From: Cyclobacteriaceae bacterium
Lineage (GTDB): Bacteria; Bacteroidota; Bacteroidia; Cytophagales; Cyclobacteriaceae
Direction of reading: 5' to 3'
DNA: 9,319 nt
NCBI GenBank assembly: GCA_029882675.1
Contig: JAOUKJ010000123.1
Coordinates: 1-9,319, forward strand
Part shown: positions 7,306-9,319 of the stretch, piece by piece
Position numbering within the stretch: the stretch's first letter is position 1
How the letters are laid out: every line of letters starts with the position of its first letter
Translations under genes and position numbers: made by a program
Notes under the pieces: model-generated
The model's input: only the letters and a program-made list of their open reading frames with translations
Databases searched by the model: none
What the model was told of the DNA's origin: nothing

Positions 7306-7323
7306 TCGTGATAGCTATCACGA
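7306..7323 (-). promoter_or_regulatory. perfect 18-bp palindrome, Crp/Fnr-family operator candidate
   Basis: The sequence TCGTGATAGCTATCACGA is identical on both strands. Its core TGAT-N4-ATCA has the spacing of Fnr/Crp-superfamily sites, and GTGA-N6-TCAC is the CRP-like reading. The centre (7314.5) lies about 40-41 bp upstream of the predicted transcription start, which is where class II activators of this superfamily bind. It sits between the PorP/SprF-like gene and the operon that encodes the low-oxygen oxidase. The palindrome is visible directly; the regulator is inferred from half-site shape and from the target genes. Confidence 0.65.
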
Positions 7324-7329
7324 CATGAA

Positions 7330-7343
7330 ATGATATTAATCAA
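7330..7343 (-). promoter_or_regulatory. second FNR-like site (TTGAT-N4-ATCAT)
   Basis: The minus strand reads TTGATTAATATCAT, matching the FNR consensus TTGAT-N4-ATCAA at nine of ten defined positions. Its centre (7336.5) is 22 bp, about two helical turns, from the neighbouring palindrome, so two dimers could sit on the same DNA face. Relative to the predicted start it falls near -63, close to the class I position. It begins only 13 bases beyond the stop of the upstream PorP/SprF-like gene. Confidence 0.5.
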
Positions 7344-7356
7344 CTTTTGAAATTTG

Positions 7357-8394
7357 TTACTTTCTGAACCGGTAGCTTTCAGTGGGAATAAAAGAGGGAC
7401 AGGGAAGAATTTTATCGCTTCTTTTAACCCTTTTGGGATTCGATGGGAAATCAAAGCGATATTCCAGGCTCAATTCGTGGGCTCCCTGTGAGCCGGTACC
7501 CAATTCGGAAATGGTAAAATCATAGCTGTATTGAAAGCTAAACATTGAATACTGGAGGCCTGCGGATAAAATCAAAGCATCTCTGCTTCGGTTGCTCGCG
7601 GCATTTTCTTTAAAGGCGATACCCCGGTACCAAACACCGACTAATATGGGGTCAACATGATAATTTACCCCCATATCCATTTGTGAAAAAGGCCCTTGTA
7701 CATTAACGATAAATGATGTGGTGAGGTAAGAAATTTTTTCAATACTGGCCGGGCCGCCATAAAACTGAATCCGTGTACCCCCATGGAAGGTGAATTTAGC
7801 GGGTAACCGGTCTTCTGTTTCAAGTATAGAAATATTGGGCCTGTTTATATGTGCCCATGAAGCACCAAGCCATGTGGCCTTGTTATAAAAAAGGATACCG
7901 GTAGAACTATCAAAAAATGTTCGGCTGTCGATAAGCATGAGGGCCGGATCAATGGAAGGTGCATTGCTGTTCCCAAAAGACAGCTGGTCGCCCAGAACCA
8001 GCTTACTGTAATCCAGGCCCCTGTTTCCGTAGGTAAAGGAGAGTCCCGGAGTAAGTACCCATTTGCCGGGCATCCGTATTTTATAGGAATAAATAAAACT
8101 GGCCATGTTTGTTTTTAGTCCGGCAGATCCTGCCTTGTCCGCATTGAACAACAAGCCAAAGCCACTTTTTAAATCGGAGCGGTAATGATCATAACTGAAG
8201 GAATAGGTCGTGTATGCATGTGACAAGACCGGCCATTGCAACCGGTTATGCGCTATCAACCTGTGGTTGTTAACGGTGCCTGCAAAAGCAGGATTAAGGT
8301 AGAGCGGAGAGGCATAGAACTGGCTAAAGTGCGGATCCTGTGCCCAGGAAGTAAGGCAGTTAAACAGCAGTATGATGAAAATAAACCTTTTCAC
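7357..8394 (-). CDS. PorP/SprF-family type IX secretion system outer-membrane protein
   Basis: This is a 345-residue predicted outer-membrane beta-barrel protein. Residues 1-18 form a signal peptide (MKRFIFIILLFNCLTSWA) cleaved before QDPHFSQFYASPLYLNPAFAGT. That mature start (DPxFSQ-aa-P-x-xLNPAxAG) is the hallmark of the PorP/SprF family. The rest alternates aromatic and polar residues as amphipathic strands, with GFGLLFNADKAG and a late GLQYSMFSFQYSYDFTISELG as typical family stretches. The start codon is GTG, two bases after the stop of the upstream PKD/CTD protein, and is fixed by the signal peptide. In gliding Bacteroidota such proteins are partners needed for secretion or surface attachment of type B CTD cargo encoded just upstream, so this one probably serves its neighbour rather than being the general PorP motor component. 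No terminator is seen after it. Confidence 0.92.
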   Translation of the reverse strand: MKRFIFIILLFNCLTSWAQDPHFSQFYASPLYLNPAFAGTVNNHRLIAHNRLQWPVLSHAYTTYSFSYDHYRSDLKSGFGLLFNADKAGSAGLKTNMASFIYSYKIRMPGKWVLTPGLSFTYGNRGLDYSKLVLGDQLSFGNSNAPSIDPALMLIDSRTFFDSSTGILFYNKATWLGASWAHINRPNISILETEDRLPAKFTFHGGTRIQFYGGPASIEKISYLTTSFIVNVQGPFSQMDMGVNYHVDPILVGVWYRGIAFKENAASNRSRDALILSAGLQYSMFSFQYSYDFTISELGTGSQGAHELSLEYRFDFPSNPKRVKRSDKILPCPSFIPTESYRFRK

Positions 8395-8396
8395 TT

Positions 8397-9319
8397 TTAT
8401 CGGATTAAAGTTATATCTCCTATTTTTTCCATTCGTTCACCATTGCTAAACCTGAGGTATAATTTATATACATAAACGCCGGCAGGCAATTGGTCTCCTT
8501 TATGATCATAACCGTCCCAACCCGTGTCCTTGCTTAAGGACTGAAAGAGCAGGTTGCCCCAACGGTCAAATATTTGCATCTTAAATTCCACAACACCTTC
8601 AGTTAAAGGCAGAAAGACATCATTAATATCCCCGGAACCTATTCGTCCGCCAGTAGGCCCGGTAGAGCTTGGTGTAAAAGCATTAGGTATCCGGGTATTG
8701 CCTCCTTCGACCACCTCCACGAAACCCTGTCGGATCAGGGAGTCAGCACAGCCCAGTTCATTAATAGCAGTAAGTGTAATGTCATAAGTTCCTGTTGCCG
8801 TATATTCATGGACAGGATCAATGAGTTCAGAGGTGTTTCCATCCCCGAAGTCCCAGACGAATTTAGTGGCATGCTTACTCAGGTTTTGGGTATATAATTG
8901 GCCTCCGGGTAAAAACACACGGTGAGGCCTCACAGCAAACAGCGCTTCAGGCAGGTCGTGTACCGTGATGTAATTTTCCTTTACTTTTTCTGCTTCAAAA
9001 CCCAGTGCATTTGCTCCCGTTAGCCTGACAGAAAAGATGCCCGGATCATAAAAAGTAAAAACCGGGTTTATTTCTTCTGATGTACCTATTATTTCCCCTG
9101 TTGAGGAGATAAATTCCCACTTGTACGATCCATCATCCGCTGAAAAGGAGTGATTACTAAACCGGATAGTCAGGGGGCGACACCCTTCCAGCTGGGTGGC
9201 ATCGAAATCAATCACGGGAATTACAGGAACGACACGCAATACAATTTGTTGGTCATCGCTGCAATTGCCCTGGGGTTCAGATACCGTAAGGGTAATGGGG
9301 TAATCACCATAACTACCAT
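8397..9319 (-). CDS. PKD-repeat surface protein with gliding-motility-type C-terminal sorting domain, N-terminus outside window
   Basis: This is the C-terminal 306 residues of a larger secreted protein; the frame is open to the right edge, so the true start lies beyond it. A TTG at 9239 can act as a start in principle but is internal to a conserved domain. Numbering from the visible start, residues 1-28 are the end of one Ig-like/PKD module (YGDYPITLTVSE). A second module spans about 37-118 and a clear PKD domain lies at about 125-202, with WDFGDGNTS and HEYTATGTYDITLTA. Residues about 209-306 form the gliding-motility-associated C-terminal domain (CHU_C, type B T9SS signal): IPNAFTP, NDVF, FDRWGN, GWDG, LPAGVYVYKL and a terminal GDITLIR. 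It would be exported by the type IX system and held on the surface or released, perhaps as an adhesin. The PorP/SprF-like gene follows after two bases. Confidence 0.93.
   Translation of the reverse strand, partial: GSYGDYPITLTVSEPQGNCSDDQQIVLRVVPVIPVIDFDATQLEGCRPLTIRFSNHSFSADDGSYKWEFISSTGEIIGTSEEINPVFTFYDPGIFSVRLTGANALGFEAEKVKENYITVHDLPEALFAVRPHRVFLPGGQLYTQNLSKHATKFVWDFGDGNTSELIDPVHEYTATGTYDITLTAINELGCADSLIRQGFVEVVEGGNTRIPNAFTPSSTGPTGGRIGSGDINDVFLPLTEGVVEFKMQIFDRWGNLLFQSLSKDTGWDGYDHKGDQLPAGVYVYKLYLRFSNGERMEKIGDITLIR

Noticed and set aside
7306..7323. The 18-bp palindrome as a terminator for the PorP/SprF-like gene
   Set aside because: It has no loop bases and no U-run on the transcribed strand, and its core matches an operator pattern better.
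8397..9239. TTG at 9239 as the true start of the PKD/CTD protein
   Set aside because: The same frame stays open with PKD-like sequence to the window edge and there is no signal peptide after the TTG, so the gene continues outside the window.
1..9319. Mobile elements, CRISPR arrays, tRNA or rRNA genes, phage or defence genes
   Set aside because: I saw no transposase motifs, terminal repeats, regularly spaced repeats or RNA gene signatures by eye. The window looks like ordinary chromosomal core and surface-protein genes.

Overview
The window comes from a Bacteroidota bacterium, most likely a gliding or T9SS-bearing member of the Cytophagia, Chitinophagia or Flavobacteriia. The evidence is a CcoN-CcoO fusion protein, a gliding-motility-type C-terminal (type IX secretion, type B) domain, a PorP/SprF-family protein, weak or absent Shine-Dalgarno sequences, and a TAnnTTTG promoter element. 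Genus cannot be decided from the sequence. All convincing genes lie on the minus strand, so the window reads biologically from right to left.

Right end (about 9319 to 7357): the C-terminal part of a large secreted PKD-repeat protein with a type IX sorting domain. Two bases after its stop comes a PorP/SprF-family outer-membrane protein. This is the classic pairing of a T9SS type B cargo with its partner protein.

Regulatory gap (7356 to 7238): a compact promoter region. It holds a perfect 18-bp palindrome with core TGAT-N4-ATCA, a second near-perfect FNR-like site (TTGAT-N4-ATCAT) whose centre is 22 bp away, and a perfect TAnnTTTG -7 element. The palindromes would be centred near -41 and -63, which is the textbook geometry for a Crp/Fnr-family activator. 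This probably switches on everything to its left when oxygen is low.

Left three quarters (7237 to 1): a tightly packed high-affinity respiration operon. The order is a tandem-domain universal stress protein with two intact ATP motifs, a second very divergent tandem USP-like protein, ccoI (copper P-type ATPase for oxidase assembly), ccoS (assembly), a fused ccoN-ccoO, a small ccoQ-like subunit, and ccoP, which is cut by the window edge before its haem c motifs. CcoI supplies copper and CcoS aids maturation of the CuB/haem b3 site. CcoNO, CcoQ and CcoP form the proton-pumping cbb3 oxidase. The two USPs at the head of the operon are likely co-induced with it.

The most unusual points are the two-site regulatory region, the motif-less USP partner that overlaps its sister gene out of frame, and an inverted repeat spanning the ccoS stop codon ahead of ccoNO. 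No mobile elements, tRNA or rRNA genes, CRISPR arrays or plus-strand genes are supported.
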